Source: Clostridiales bacterium (GTDB taxonomy: Bacteria; Bacillota; Clostridia; Lachnospirales; Lachnospiraceae). Taken from it: DNA of 48,108 nucleotides. The notes under the pieces were generated by a model that did no database searches, had not been told where the DNA came from, and saw only the letters and a list, made by a program, of their open reading frames with translations. This document shows, in pieces, positions 41,265 to 48,108 of the stretch (position 1 is the stretch's first letter; each line of letters begins with the position of its first letter). Position numbers and translations under genes: made by a program. Location of the stretch: positions 1 through 48,108 of the forward strand of contig JAQYAH010000059.1 of the NCBI GenBank assembly GCA_029227635.1. Direction: 5' to 3'.

Positions 41265-42035
41265 ATGTATCAGATAGATTTGAATTGTGATTTGGGGGAA
41301 AGCTTCGGCAACTATACCATAGGTATGGACGAACAGGTCATTCCTCTCATTACTTCCGCAAATGTGGCCTGCGGCTTCCACGCCTCCGACCCTTCGGTGA
41401 TGGATAAGACGGTGGGCCTTGCGGCAAAAGCCGGAATCAGAGTGGGAGCTCATCCGGGTTATCCCGACCTTATGGGATTTGGCCGGCGAAACATGGTGAT
41501 CTCCCCGGCGGAGGCAAAAGCTTACACCATCTATCAGGTGAGCGCTCTTTCGGGATTTTGCAAAGCTCACAATGTGAAGCTTCAGCACGTGAAGCCCCAC
41601 GGAGCTCTCTACAACATGGCGGCAAAAGACTACGCTCTGGCAACCGGCATCTGTGAGGGTATTAAGGCGGTGGATGACAGCCTCATCGTTATGGCACTCT
41701 CCGGCGGCGAACTGGTGAGGGCGGCAAAAGACATGGGCCTCAAGGTGGCCCTGGAAGTTTTTGCAGACAGAGCTTACGAGGAGGACGGCTCCCTTGTGAA
41801 CCGCCGAAAGGAAGGGGCTATGATCACCGACGAGAACGAGGCGGTGAGAAGGGTCATCCGAATGATCAAGGAGAGAAAAGTACAGGCCATAACCGGCAGA
41901 GACATTGACATTCAGGCGGATTCTGTCTGCGTTCACGGGGACGGAGTCAAGGCGCTTGAGTTTGTGTGTCGGCTGAGAGAGGCTTTTGCCGCTGAGGGCA
42001 TTGAGGTCTGCTCTCTTTCTCAGATCATAGGTTAA
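41265..42035 (+). CDS. pxpA: LamB/YcsF family 5-oxoprolinase subunit A, copy 2
   Basis: A 256-residue LamB/YcsF protein with all usual motifs: DLNCDLGESFG, VACGFHASDP, GAHPGYPDLMGFGRR and HVKPHGALYN. It completes a canonical PxpABC set and lies 24 bases after accC. GAGGTGA precedes the ATG. Whether the set opens 5-oxoproline as in E. coli or acts in a carboxylation pathway cannot be told by eye. Confidence 0.92.
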   Translation: MYQIDLNCDLGESFGNYTIGMDEQVIPLITSANVACGFHASDPSVMDKTVGLAAKAGIRVGAHPGYPDLMGFGRRNMVISPAEAKAYTIYQVSALSGFCKAHNVKLQHVKPHGALYNMAAKDYALATGICEGIKAVDDSLIVMALSGGELVRAAKDMGLKVALEVFADRAYEEDGSLVNRRKEGAMITDENEAVRRVIRMIKERKVQAITGRDIDIQADSVCVHGDGVKALEFVCRLREAFAAEGIEVCSLSQIIG

Positions 42036-42065
42036 AGACAGTATCAGAAAGAAGGAAGAATACAA

Positions 42066-43379
42066 ATGGAAACTAAAAATATGAAGCAGCTGATCTCGGA
42101 GCTCATCATCTACAGAGATCTGGGGGAGGGCTGCATTCTATACAATCTGGCGGAGGCTTTAAGCGAGGTGGAAAAGGAAGGTGCAGACACCAGCGCCCTT
42201 GCGGGAAAAGTCCGGCAGGAGATCCACCGGCTTTTGGATCTTTCCACAAAGTATGGTTTCAATGAGAACCTCTGGCACAACTACCTTGCCTTTATCCTGG
42301 CCATGACCGAGACCCCTTTTACTCTGGTATCGGAGAAGGTGGGCGCAGTGGAAGGCTCGGTGAACGAATTTGCCAAAAGCGATTTCGCTATCTTCAAAAA
42401 GCTCTTCGACTATGATTTTGCACCGGCGGAGAAGGCTCTTGGCACCAACTGCTTTTCCACTATCCTGAGTTACAAGGCGGTGGGCAAAAGCGAGAGGATC
42501 TACAACAAGAGCGTAAGTGAGAAGGTACAGGAACTGAGCCGGGGAATCGAAAACGCCGCAGATGCCGGGGAACTCTACAAGGTAATCACGGATTTTTACA
42601 AAAAATACGGGGTTGGCATGTTCGGTCTCAACAAGTCCTTCAGAGTTACCGACGGAGGAGAAGAGCTTCTTGTGCCCATCACCAGCAACGGCACGGTGGT
42701 TCTCTCCGACCTTATCGGTTACGAGAAGCAAAAGCAGCAGCTTCTTGACAACACGGAGGCTTTTGTCAACGGCAAAAAGGCCAACAACGTCCTTCTCTAC
42801 GGAGATGCGGGCACCGGTAAATCCACCAGCATCAAGGCCATACTCAACCAGTATTATGACCAGGGTCTTCGCATGATCGAGATTTACAAGCACCAGAGCA
42901 AGGATCTCTCCCGGGTCATCGATCTGGTAAAGAACCGAAACTACCGCTTCATAATCTATATGGACGATCTCTCCTTCGAGGAGTTTGAGACGGATTACAA
43001 GTATCTGAAGGCGGTGATAGAGGGAGGCCTTGAGCCCAAACCCGACAACGTCCTCATCTACGCAACTTCCAATCGTCAGCATCTCATCAAGGAGAGCTGG
43101 AAGGACAAAAACGATCACGACGGGGACGTTCATCGAAACGATACTATCCAGGAGAAGCTTTCTCTGGCAAACCGCTTCGGTGTTCAGATCGGATACTTCA
43201 GGCCCAGCCCCAAAGAGTTTTACAACATTATTACCGAACTCATGAAGCGTCATCCGGAGGTGGAGATTCCTTCCGAGGAGCTCATGGCGGAGGCCAATAA
43301 GTGGCAGGTGAAACACGCCAGCTTTTCCGGCCGCACCGCTCAGCAGTTTGTAGATTATATTGTGGGAACGAGAGGATAG
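42066..43379 (+). CDS. DUF815 AAA+ ATPase
   Basis: A 437-residue AAA+ protein of the DUF815 group: N-terminal helical part (1-200), Walker [10 protein letters not shown] (near 245), Walker [11 protein letters not shown] (near 300) and sensor-1 region [12 protein letters not shown]. The family is common in Firmicutes; its function is not known to me. GAAGGAAG precedes the ATG, 30 bases after pxpA. Its stop lies two bases before the next start, so both belong to the pxp-acc operon. Confidence 0.9.
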   Translation: METKNMKQLISELIIYRDLGEGCILYNLAEALSEVEKEGADTSALAGKVRQEIHRLLDLSTKYGFNENLWHNYLAFILAMTETPFTLVSEKVGAVEGSVNEFAKSDFAIFKKLFDYDFAPAEKALGTNCFSTILSYKAVGKSERIYNKSVSEKVQELSRGIENAADAGELYKVITDFYKKYGVGMFGLNKSFRVTDGGEELLVPITSNGTVVLSDLIGYEKQKQQLLDNTEAFVNGKKANNVLLYGDAGTGKSTSIKAILNQYYDQGLRMIEIYKHQSKDLSRVIDLVKNRNYRFIIYMDDLSFEEFETDYKYLKAVIEGGLEPKPDNVLIYATSNRQHLIKESWKDKNDHDGDVHRNDTIQEKLSLANRFGVQIGYFRPSPKEFYNIITELMKRHPEVEIPSEELMAEANKWQVKHASFSGRTAQQFVDYIVGTRG

Positions 43380-43380
43380 C

Positions 43381-44232
43381 ATGAAAACACTTTTTACACT
43401 AACCCCGGCGGAATCCAAGCGGCTCATCGCAAAAGCGGTGGTTCAGATGGAGGAGGTTCGGGAAGCCCTTAGTGAGGCCTATCTCCTGGTTGGAGACGGG
43501 GCATCCATGGGATATATTTCGGAGGAGCTTACCGGGGACGGGCATATTCCTTTTGCCTGCAACACCATGGGACTTTCCACTAACCGGGTGCTCTGTGTGT
43601 CAAACCCTGCCACCCGGGAATTCTATCCCGGTGTATACCGAAAAGGAGAGCCTGTTGCTGACATGACTTATATGGAGGCACTCACGGATTATCACCCTAA
43701 GACGGTGGTGATCAAGGGGGCAAATGCAGTGGACACCGACGGCATGGTAGGAGTTTTTATCGGAGGCTTTACCGGAGGCATGGTCACGGAGGTTCTTGGA
43801 CCGGTGATCTCAAAAGGTCTCACCATGATTACTCCCGTAGGTCTTGAGAAGCTCGTTCCTTCCGTGAGAGAGGCGGCAAAAGCCCTCGGCGGTGGGGACA
43901 CCATCGACATTTCCATCGGAACAAACGGCGGAATGATCTGCCTCAGCCACACTAAGATCGTCACGGAGATTCAGGCTCTTAAGATTCTTTTTGACCTTGA
44001 TGCCCACATGGTCTGTGGAGGCGGCATCGGGGGTAACGAAGGCGCAGTCACCCTGGTGGCCGAAGGCGAGGAGACCAACGTTAAAGAGGCGGTGGATTTT
44101 ATCGTCAGCAAGATCAAGGGAGAACCCCGGGTAAAAGGAAACAAAGGTCTTTGCGAGGACTGCCGTTACACCGGCTGTGTCTACAATCGCATGACAAAGG
44201 ACGAGCTTCCGGATTGGATGGATGAAGAATAG
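43381..44232 (+). CDS. Unrecognised conserved-looking protein, 283 residues
   Basis: I do not recognise this protein. It begins MKTLFTLTPAESKRLIAKAV and is rich in Gly: GGFTGGMVTEVLG and GGGIGGNEGAVT. It ends with a Cys group CEDCRYTGCVYN that may bind metal. There is no signal peptide or membrane helix. ATG 43381 follows GAGAGG; the gene starts immediately after the DUF815 stop and ends the operon at a strong terminator. It is either an enzyme related to the pxp-acc pathway or a partner of the ATPase. Both are guesses from position. Confidence 0.8.
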   Translation: MKTLFTLTPAESKRLIAKAVVQMEEVREALSEAYLLVGDGASMGYISEELTGDGHIPFACNTMGLSTNRVLCVSNPATREFYPGVYRKGEPVADMTYMEALTDYHPKTVVIKGANAVDTDGMVGVFIGGFTGGMVTEVLGPVISKGLTMITPVGLEKLVPSVREAAKALGGGDTIDISIGTNGGMICLSHTKIVTEIQALKILFDLDAHMVCGGGIGGNEGAVTLVAEGEETNVKEAVDFIVSKIKGEPRVKGNKGLCEDCRYTGCVYNRMTKDELPDWMDEE

Positions 44233-44246
44233 AATATGACATGAGA

Positions 44247-44280
44247 AACCCCGAGGGCGGTAATGCCTCGGGGTTTTGTT
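44247..44280. terminator. Terminator between convergent operons
   Basis: CCCCGAGG (44249-44256) pairs with CCTCGGGG (44266-44273), followed by TTTTGTTGTT on the plus strand. It ends the pxp-acc operon and may also stop the DeoR transcript from the other side. Confidence 0.88.
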
Positions 44281-44281
44281 G

Positions 44282-45031
44282 TTATTTCGCTATGAGTATG
44301 TTATGAGCATCCTGGTAATTGATGGAGGGCTCCCGGTTGGTGATTATTGTGGCTGCAGTGAAGTCAGCAAAACGAACCGCGGAGATGTGCCCGAACTTGG
44401 AGTCATCACAGAGAACGAAAGGCTCCCTGGAATTTCTAAGAGCCACCTCCTTGATGGCAGCCTCGTTGGGATCCGGGGTGGTGAAGCCCTTGCTGCGGCT
44501 TATGGCATTGGAGCCGAAGAAGCCCTTGGTAAAAGTGTATTTCTGCAGCTGAAGGATTGCCTCATTTCCTATGATCGCCTCTGTAGAGTACTTGAGATCT
44601 CCGCCGATAAGGGTTACCTTAAAGCCCATTTCCGAGAGAGCAAGGGCATGGGCCACTGCGTTTGTAACGTATTTTGCAGACTTCTCGGTTATAAAAGGAA
44701 TCATGCACCCGGTGGATGATCCCGCATCGATAAATACAAAATCATCCGGGACAATGAGGGAGGCGGCATAGCGGCCGATCTGGTGCTTTGCCTCAGCGTG
44801 AAGGGCTTTTTTCTCGGACATGATGTCCTCGTGAATGCGATCCACATTTGTGTCCGGCAGGACTGCCCCGCCAAATACCTTGATAAGGGCACCGGTGTCG
44901 TGAAGATAGTTCAGATCTCTGCGTATGGTGGATTCCGATGCTCCGAAATGATCTTTAAGCTCCTGAGCGGTAATACTTCCTCGTTCTTTAAGCAAAGCGA
45001 GGATCTCCGCTTGTCTCTGTTTGGTCAGCAT
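44282..45031 (-). CDS. DeoR family sugar-operon regulator (FruR-like)
   Basis: A 249-residue DeoR protein: helix-turn-helix ITAQELKDHFGASESTIRRD (about 20-40) and the sugar-phosphate effector domain with FIDAGSSTGCMIPF and VTNAVAHA. Binding fructose-1-phosphate is expected for fructose operons. It lies after fruA, with a terminator between, so it may have its own promoter or be made by readthrough. Repeats upstream of fruK are its probable sites. Confidence 0.9.
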   Translation of the reverse strand: MLTKQRQAEILALLKERGSITAQELKDHFGASESTIRRDLNYLHDTGALIKVFGGAVLPDTNVDRIHEDIMSEKKALHAEAKHQIGRYAASLIVPDDFVFIDAGSSTGCMIPFITEKSAKYVTNAVAHALALSEMGFKVTLIGGDLKYSTEAIIGNEAILQLQKYTFTKGFFGSNAISRSKGFTTPDPNEAAIKEVALRNSREPFVLCDDSKFGHISAVRFADFTAATIITNREPSINYQDAHNILIAK

Positions 45032-45059
45032 ACTCCGTAAACCTCATTAATAAAAGAAA

Positions 45060-45091
45060 ATTGTGCCATACTAATTTCAGCATGGCACAAT
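45060..45091 (-). terminator. Terminator between fruA and the DeoR gene
   Basis: ATTGTGCCAT (45060-45069) pairs with ATGGCACAAT (45082-45091). Read on the minus strand TTTTCTTTT follows, and the hairpin lies 33 bases after the fruA stop. Confidence 0.8.
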
Positions 45092-45123
45092 CTATTATTA
45101 CACAAAAGAGGATTTTGTACTAC

Positions 45124-47043
45124 TTATTCAACAACTTTTTTCTTGAGAACTCCCAGAAGGACAGCCGCAACCAGTGTACCTGCAACGAGAGCTACAATAT
45201 ACATGAGGGCGTTGCCAACTACAGGGAATACGAAGATTCCGCCGTGAGGAGCCATGAGGGTACATCCAAAAGCACAGGAGAGTGCACCTGCGATACCGGA
45301 ACCGATGATGCAGGAAGGAAGTACGTGACCGGGGTCAGCAGCAGCGTAAGGAATAGCACCCTCGGTGATGAAGGCAAGACCCATTACGAAGTTAACAGGA
45401 CCGGACTCTCTCTCTTCCTTTGTGAACTTGTTCTTGAAAAGAAGAGTTGCAAGAGCGATAGCACAGGGAGGAACCATTCCGCCTATCATTACAGCAGCCA
45501 TGATGTCATAGTTGCCGGCTGCAATGGAAGCGGTACCGAATACGTAAGCTGCCTTGTTGAAGGGGCCGCCCATATCGATAGCCATCATGCCGCCAAGGAT
45601 GAGACCGAGAATGATCTTGCTGGATCCTGCCATGCTTGAAAGGGCATTGTTGAGGCCTGTGTTGAGGGCACCGATAGGAGGCTCAACGATGAAGCTCATG
45701 ATAAGTCCGATGAGAAGAATTCCGAACAAAGGATAGAGGAGTACAGGTGCAATCTTCTCCAGTGCATCGGGAAGCTTGTCAAAGATCTTCTTGAGACCAA
45801 GAACCAGGTAACCTGCCGCGAAACCTGCAACCAGGGCGCCAAGGAAACCGGAAGTTCCGTTAGCAGCAATCATACCGCCGACAAAACCTACAGCAAGGGC
45901 GGGGCGATCTCCGATAGCCATTGCGATGAATCCGGAAAGGATGGGAAGCATAAAGCCGAAGGCAACACCGCCGATACCCTTTAAGGTTGCCGCAATGGGA
46001 GTAATTGTACCGAAGTTACCTCTGTCAGCAACGGAGAGAGCATTCATATCGATGCTTAATCCGTCAATGAGGAAGGCAAGAGCAATGAGGATACCACCGC
46101 CTACTACGAAAGGAAGCATATGAGATACACCGTTCATGAGGCAGGTATAAATGTGGTGTCCGATGCTGCCGGACTTTGCGGGAGCGGAAGTCTCCTTAAC
46201 TGCATTGCCGGCATTATATACAGGAGCGTCGCCATTAAGCGCTCTTTCAATGAGTTTGTCAGCCTTTGAGATGCCGTCGGAAACCTGGCACTCAATAAGC
46301 TTCTTGCCGTGGAAACGTTCCATGGGAACCTTGGCATCTGCAGCGATGATGATGCAGTCTGCCTCTGCGATTTCCTGGGAAGTGAGTACATTCTTTGCCC
46401 CGCCGGAGCCTCTTGTCTCTACTTTGATGAAGCAGTTAGCGACTTTGGCAGCCTTCTCAAGGCTTTCAGCAGCCATATAGGTGTGAGCAATACCGGTAGG
46501 ACAGGAAGTAACTGCAAGGATCTTGCCGTTTACCTTAGCTGCTTCATTGTCAGCCTGAGCAGCCAGTTTCTCGTCGATGCTGAGCTTCTCAGAGTCTGCC
46601 TTATCTACGATAGCGATGAACTCCTCAGCAGTTTTGGCATTCTTTAAGGCTTTTACAAAATCGCCGTCAAGAAGCAGGGTTGAAAGCTTGCTGAGAACGT
46701 CCAGGTGTACGTTGTCTTCAGTGTCAGGTGCGGCAATAAGGAAGATGAGCTCAGCGGGCTCTCCGTCCAGTGACTCAAAGTCTACGCCGTTCTTTACTAC
46801 CATGGCTGCGAGACCGGGCTCTTTGACTGCGGAGCACTTGCCGTGAGGGATCGCAATACCTTCACCGATGCCGGTGGTTCCCTCTTCTTCTCTTCTGAAA
46901 ACTTCAGCCTTGTAAGCTTCAAGATCTGCGATCTTACCGCTCTTTGCCATGAGGTTTACTATCTCCTCGAGAGCTGCCTTTTTGTCAGCGGGAGCTCCCT
47001 CAAGAGAAATGGCTCTCTTGTCAAGTAAGTCAGTGATTCTCAT
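45124..47043 (-). CDS. fruA: PTS fructose-specific EIIABC
   Basis: A 639-residue fused PTS permease. EIIA (1-150) has His67 in AIPHGKC. EIIB (about 170-270) has Cys181 in AVTSCPTGIAHTYMAAE. EIIC (about 310-639) is a multi-helix channel with GGMMAIDMGGPFNKAAYVF. It imports fructose and forms fructose-1-phosphate. I chose ATG 47043, which follows GGAGGGG; an in-frame start 24 bases upstream lacks that site. It is 23 bases after fruK. Confidence 0.94.
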   Translation of the reverse strand: MRITDLLDKRAISLEGAPADKKAALEEIVNLMAKSGKIADLEAYKAEVFRREEEGTTGIGEGIAIPHGKCSAVKEPGLAAMVVKNGVDFESLDGEPAELIFLIAAPDTEDNVHLDVLSKLSTLLLDGDFVKALKNAKTAEEFIAIVDKADSEKLSIDEKLAAQADNEAAKVNGKILAVTSCPTGIAHTYMAAESLEKAAKVANCFIKVETRGSGGAKNVLTSQEIAEADCIIIAADAKVPMERFHGKKLIECQVSDGISKADKLIERALNGDAPVYNAGNAVKETSAPAKSGSIGHHIYTCLMNGVSHMLPFVVGGGILIALAFLIDGLSIDMNALSVADRGNFGTITPIAATLKGIGGVAFGFMLPILSGFIAMAIGDRPALAVGFVGGMIAANGTSGFLGALVAGFAAGYLVLGLKKIFDKLPDALEKIAPVLLYPLFGILLIGLIMSFIVEPPIGALNTGLNNALSSMAGSSKIILGLILGGMMAIDMGGPFNKAAYVFGTASIAAGNYDIMAAVMIGGMVPPCAIALATLLFKNKFTKEERESGPVNFVMGLAFITEGAIPYAAADPGHVLPSCIIGSGIAGALSCAFGCTLMAPHGGIFVFPVVGNALMYIVALVAGTLVAAVLLGVLKKKVVE

Positions 47044-47066
47044 AATATTTCCCCTCCATAAGAACA

Positions 47067-47972
47067 CTAGTTTATTGAGTTATAAATTTCCTGAATTTCA
47101 GGTTTGGTTGCAAGCAATTCTGAGAATGCGCTGGCACTTCCGGCAGAAATACCCATCTTAAAAGCATGCTCATAATTATTTTCTGTGTGCCATCCGGCTA
47201 TGAATCCGGCCACCATGGAGTCCCCGGCACCTACGGCATTGACAAGTTTGCCCTTTGGAGCACTGTGCATGTGGATCTCATCGTTCTCATCCACAAGGAC
47301 TGCACCTTCTCCGGCCATGGAAACCAGTACGTTTCTGGCACCCATCTCCCGAAGCTTTCTCGCGTAGGGAACAACTTCTGCCCGGGTCTTAAGCTCCACT
47401 CCGAAGATCTCTCCAAGCTCATGGTTGTTGGGCTTTATGAGAAAAGGCTTAAACTCCAGCACATTGAGGAGCAGGTCCTTTGTAGCATCCACTACAAAAT
47501 TGATTCCCCGCCCGGAGAGCCTTGCCATTATATCCCGGTAGATGGAATCCGGCATGCAGGCGGGAATACTTCCGGCGAGCACCAGGGTGTCTCCGCTTTC
47601 CAGTTGATCGAGCTTCGCAAAAAGACGGTTCACGGCTTCCATGTCAATATCCGGGCCCATTCCGTTGATCTCGGTTCCGTCAAAATCCTTCAGCTTAACG
47701 TTGATTCTTGAAAAGCCTTTTTCCACCCGGATGAAGTCGTATTTAAATCCGAGCTTCTCCACTTCCTCCACCAGCTTATCCCCGGTAAAACCGGCGATAA
47801 AACCAAGGGCGGTATTCTCGATCCCCAGGTTCTGAAGTACTGTGGAGACGTTGATGCCCTTGCCTCCGGCAAGGAGCTGCTCTTTGGTGGTTCGGTTTGT
47901 TCTCCCAAGCTTGAAGTCATCCACGTTCACGATGTAATCAAGGCAAGGATTAAAAGTTACTGTGTATATCAT
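47067..47972 (-). CDS. fruK: 1-phosphofructokinase
   Basis: A 301-residue PfkB-family kinase: MIYTVTFNPCLDYIV at the start, AGGKGINVSTVLQNLG (about 38-53) and the catalytic AVGAGDSMVAGFIAG (about 247-261). It converts fructose-1-phosphate to fructose-1,6-bisphosphate. The start at 47972 follows AGAGG and GAAGAAG. Upstream in-frame codons overlap the promoter. First gene of the fru operon. Confidence 0.92.
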   Translation of the reverse strand: MIYTVTFNPCLDYIVNVDDFKLGRTNRTTKEQLLAGGKGINVSTVLQNLGIENTALGFIAGFTGDKLVEEVEKLGFKYDFIRVEKGFSRINVKLKDFDGTEINGMGPDIDMEAVNRLFAKLDQLESGDTLVLAGSIPACMPDSIYRDIMARLSGRGINFVVDATKDLLLNVLEFKPFLIKPNNHELGEIFGVELKTRAEVVPYARKLREMGARNVLVSMAGEGAVLVDENDEIHMHSAPKGKLVNAVGAGDSMVAGFIAGWHTENNYEHAFKMGISAGSASAFSELLATKPEIQEIYNSIN

Positions 47973-48023
47973 CTTCTTCAACCTCTGATCCAAATAGAAT
48001 TTTTTCTCTTTCAGGTTACTGGT

Positions 48024-48052
48024 ATTATATATTGAAAAAACGTCATAAACAA
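48024..48052 (-). promoter_or_regulatory. Promoter of fruKA operon
   Basis: On the minus strand TTGTTT (48052-48047) and TATAAT (48029-48024) are 17 bases apart. The fruK start is about 50 bases downstream. Confidence 0.6.
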
Positions 48053-48060
48053 CCACCAAT

Positions 48061-48099
48061 ATTCACAAACATTCACTTTTCAAACTAGTAAACCTTCAC
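48061..48099 (-). promoter_or_regulatory. Direct repeats upstream of fruK promoter, likely FruR sites
   Basis: ATTCAC at 48061-48066 and 48071-48076 (10 bases apart) and CTTCAC at 48094-48099 form three copies of a GTGAA-type half-site on the minus strand, just upstream of the -35. They suit the DeoR regulator of the same locus. Confidence 0.45.
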
Positions 48100-48108
48100 A
48101 ATTCGTCA

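Noticed and set aside
42159-43427. Minus-strand open frame of 422 codons opposite the DUF815 gene
   Set aside because: It is a shadow of a well-supported AAA+ gene; the translation shows no family motif.

Overview
The window looks like chromosome from an anaerobic, low-to-mid GC Firmicute, most likely Lachnospiraceae or a related clostridium (inferred, not tested by search). Reasons: AGGAGG-type ribosome binding sites almost everywhere; a BceRS/BceAB module; small clostridial protein families; a SipW/TasA-like fibre operon; oxygen- and redox-handling proteins typical of anaerobes (hemerythrin, superoxide-reductase fold, ferredoxin-thioredoxin-reductase-like protein); and a DeoR/FruA/FruK fructose PTS. 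I see no rRNA, tRNA, CRISPR, prophage or insertion sequence. Genes are densely packed and no gene-free stretch exceeds about 275 bases.

Layout. (1) 1-3.6 kb: a surface-fibre operon: a large repeat protein (5' end outside the window), a SipW-type signal-peptide protein and a PQTGD sortase substrate. (2) 3.7-6.8 kb: MATE exporter, YaaA, bacteriohemerythrin and a 33-residue protein. (3) 6.9-11.6 kb: two-component system plus BceAB-type ABC transporter, a peptide-antibiotic sensing and resistance module. (4) 11.8-17.35 kb: a dlt-like operon (adenylating ligase, fold-type III PLP decarboxylase, carrier protein, MBOAT acyltransferase, SGNH protein). The built-in decarboxylase is not part of the classical D-alanylation operon and suggests that a different amino acid is put on the cell surface. 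(5) 17.4-19.3 kb (minus): VWA protein and a macro-domain protein with a C-terminal helix-turn-helix-like region. (6) 19.4-23.3 kb: a redox island of two rhodaneses, thioredoxin, a Crp/Fnr regulator, a small FTR-like iron-sulfur protein and a HTH-superoxide reductase fusion, followed by a HTH protein and two small ORFs.

(7) 23.4-33.05 kb: catabolic genes: glycerate 2-kinase, D-2-hydroxyacid dehydrogenase and aminotransferase; then a sodium/dicarboxylate-type symporter with a first 5-oxoprolinase-like set (pxpB-pxpC-pxpA); then a LysR regulator divergent from a RraA-family aldolase. (8) 33.3-36.3 kb: WYL regulator, single-domain EamA protein, Spx/ArsC-like protein, YbaK-like deacylase and Nudix hydrolase. 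(9) 36.4-44.3 kb: a second operon: NRAMP-fold transporter without the usual metal-binding motifs, pxpB-pxpC, accB, accC, pxpA, a DUF815 AAA+ ATPase and an unrecognised 283-residue protein. PxpB/PxpC-type proteins resemble the carboxyltransferase part of urea carboxylase, so with AccB and AccC this operon could encode a split biotin-dependent carboxylase. (10) 44.3-48.1 kb (minus): fructose operon fruK-fruA and a DeoR regulator.

The strongest candidates for something undescribed are the dlt-like operon with its carrier-linked decarboxylase (11.8-17.35 kb), the biotin-linked pxp operon beside a second, motif-divergent pxp set, and the HTH-superoxide reductase fusion within the redox island. All functional statements rest on motifs and context read by eye; no database search was possible.
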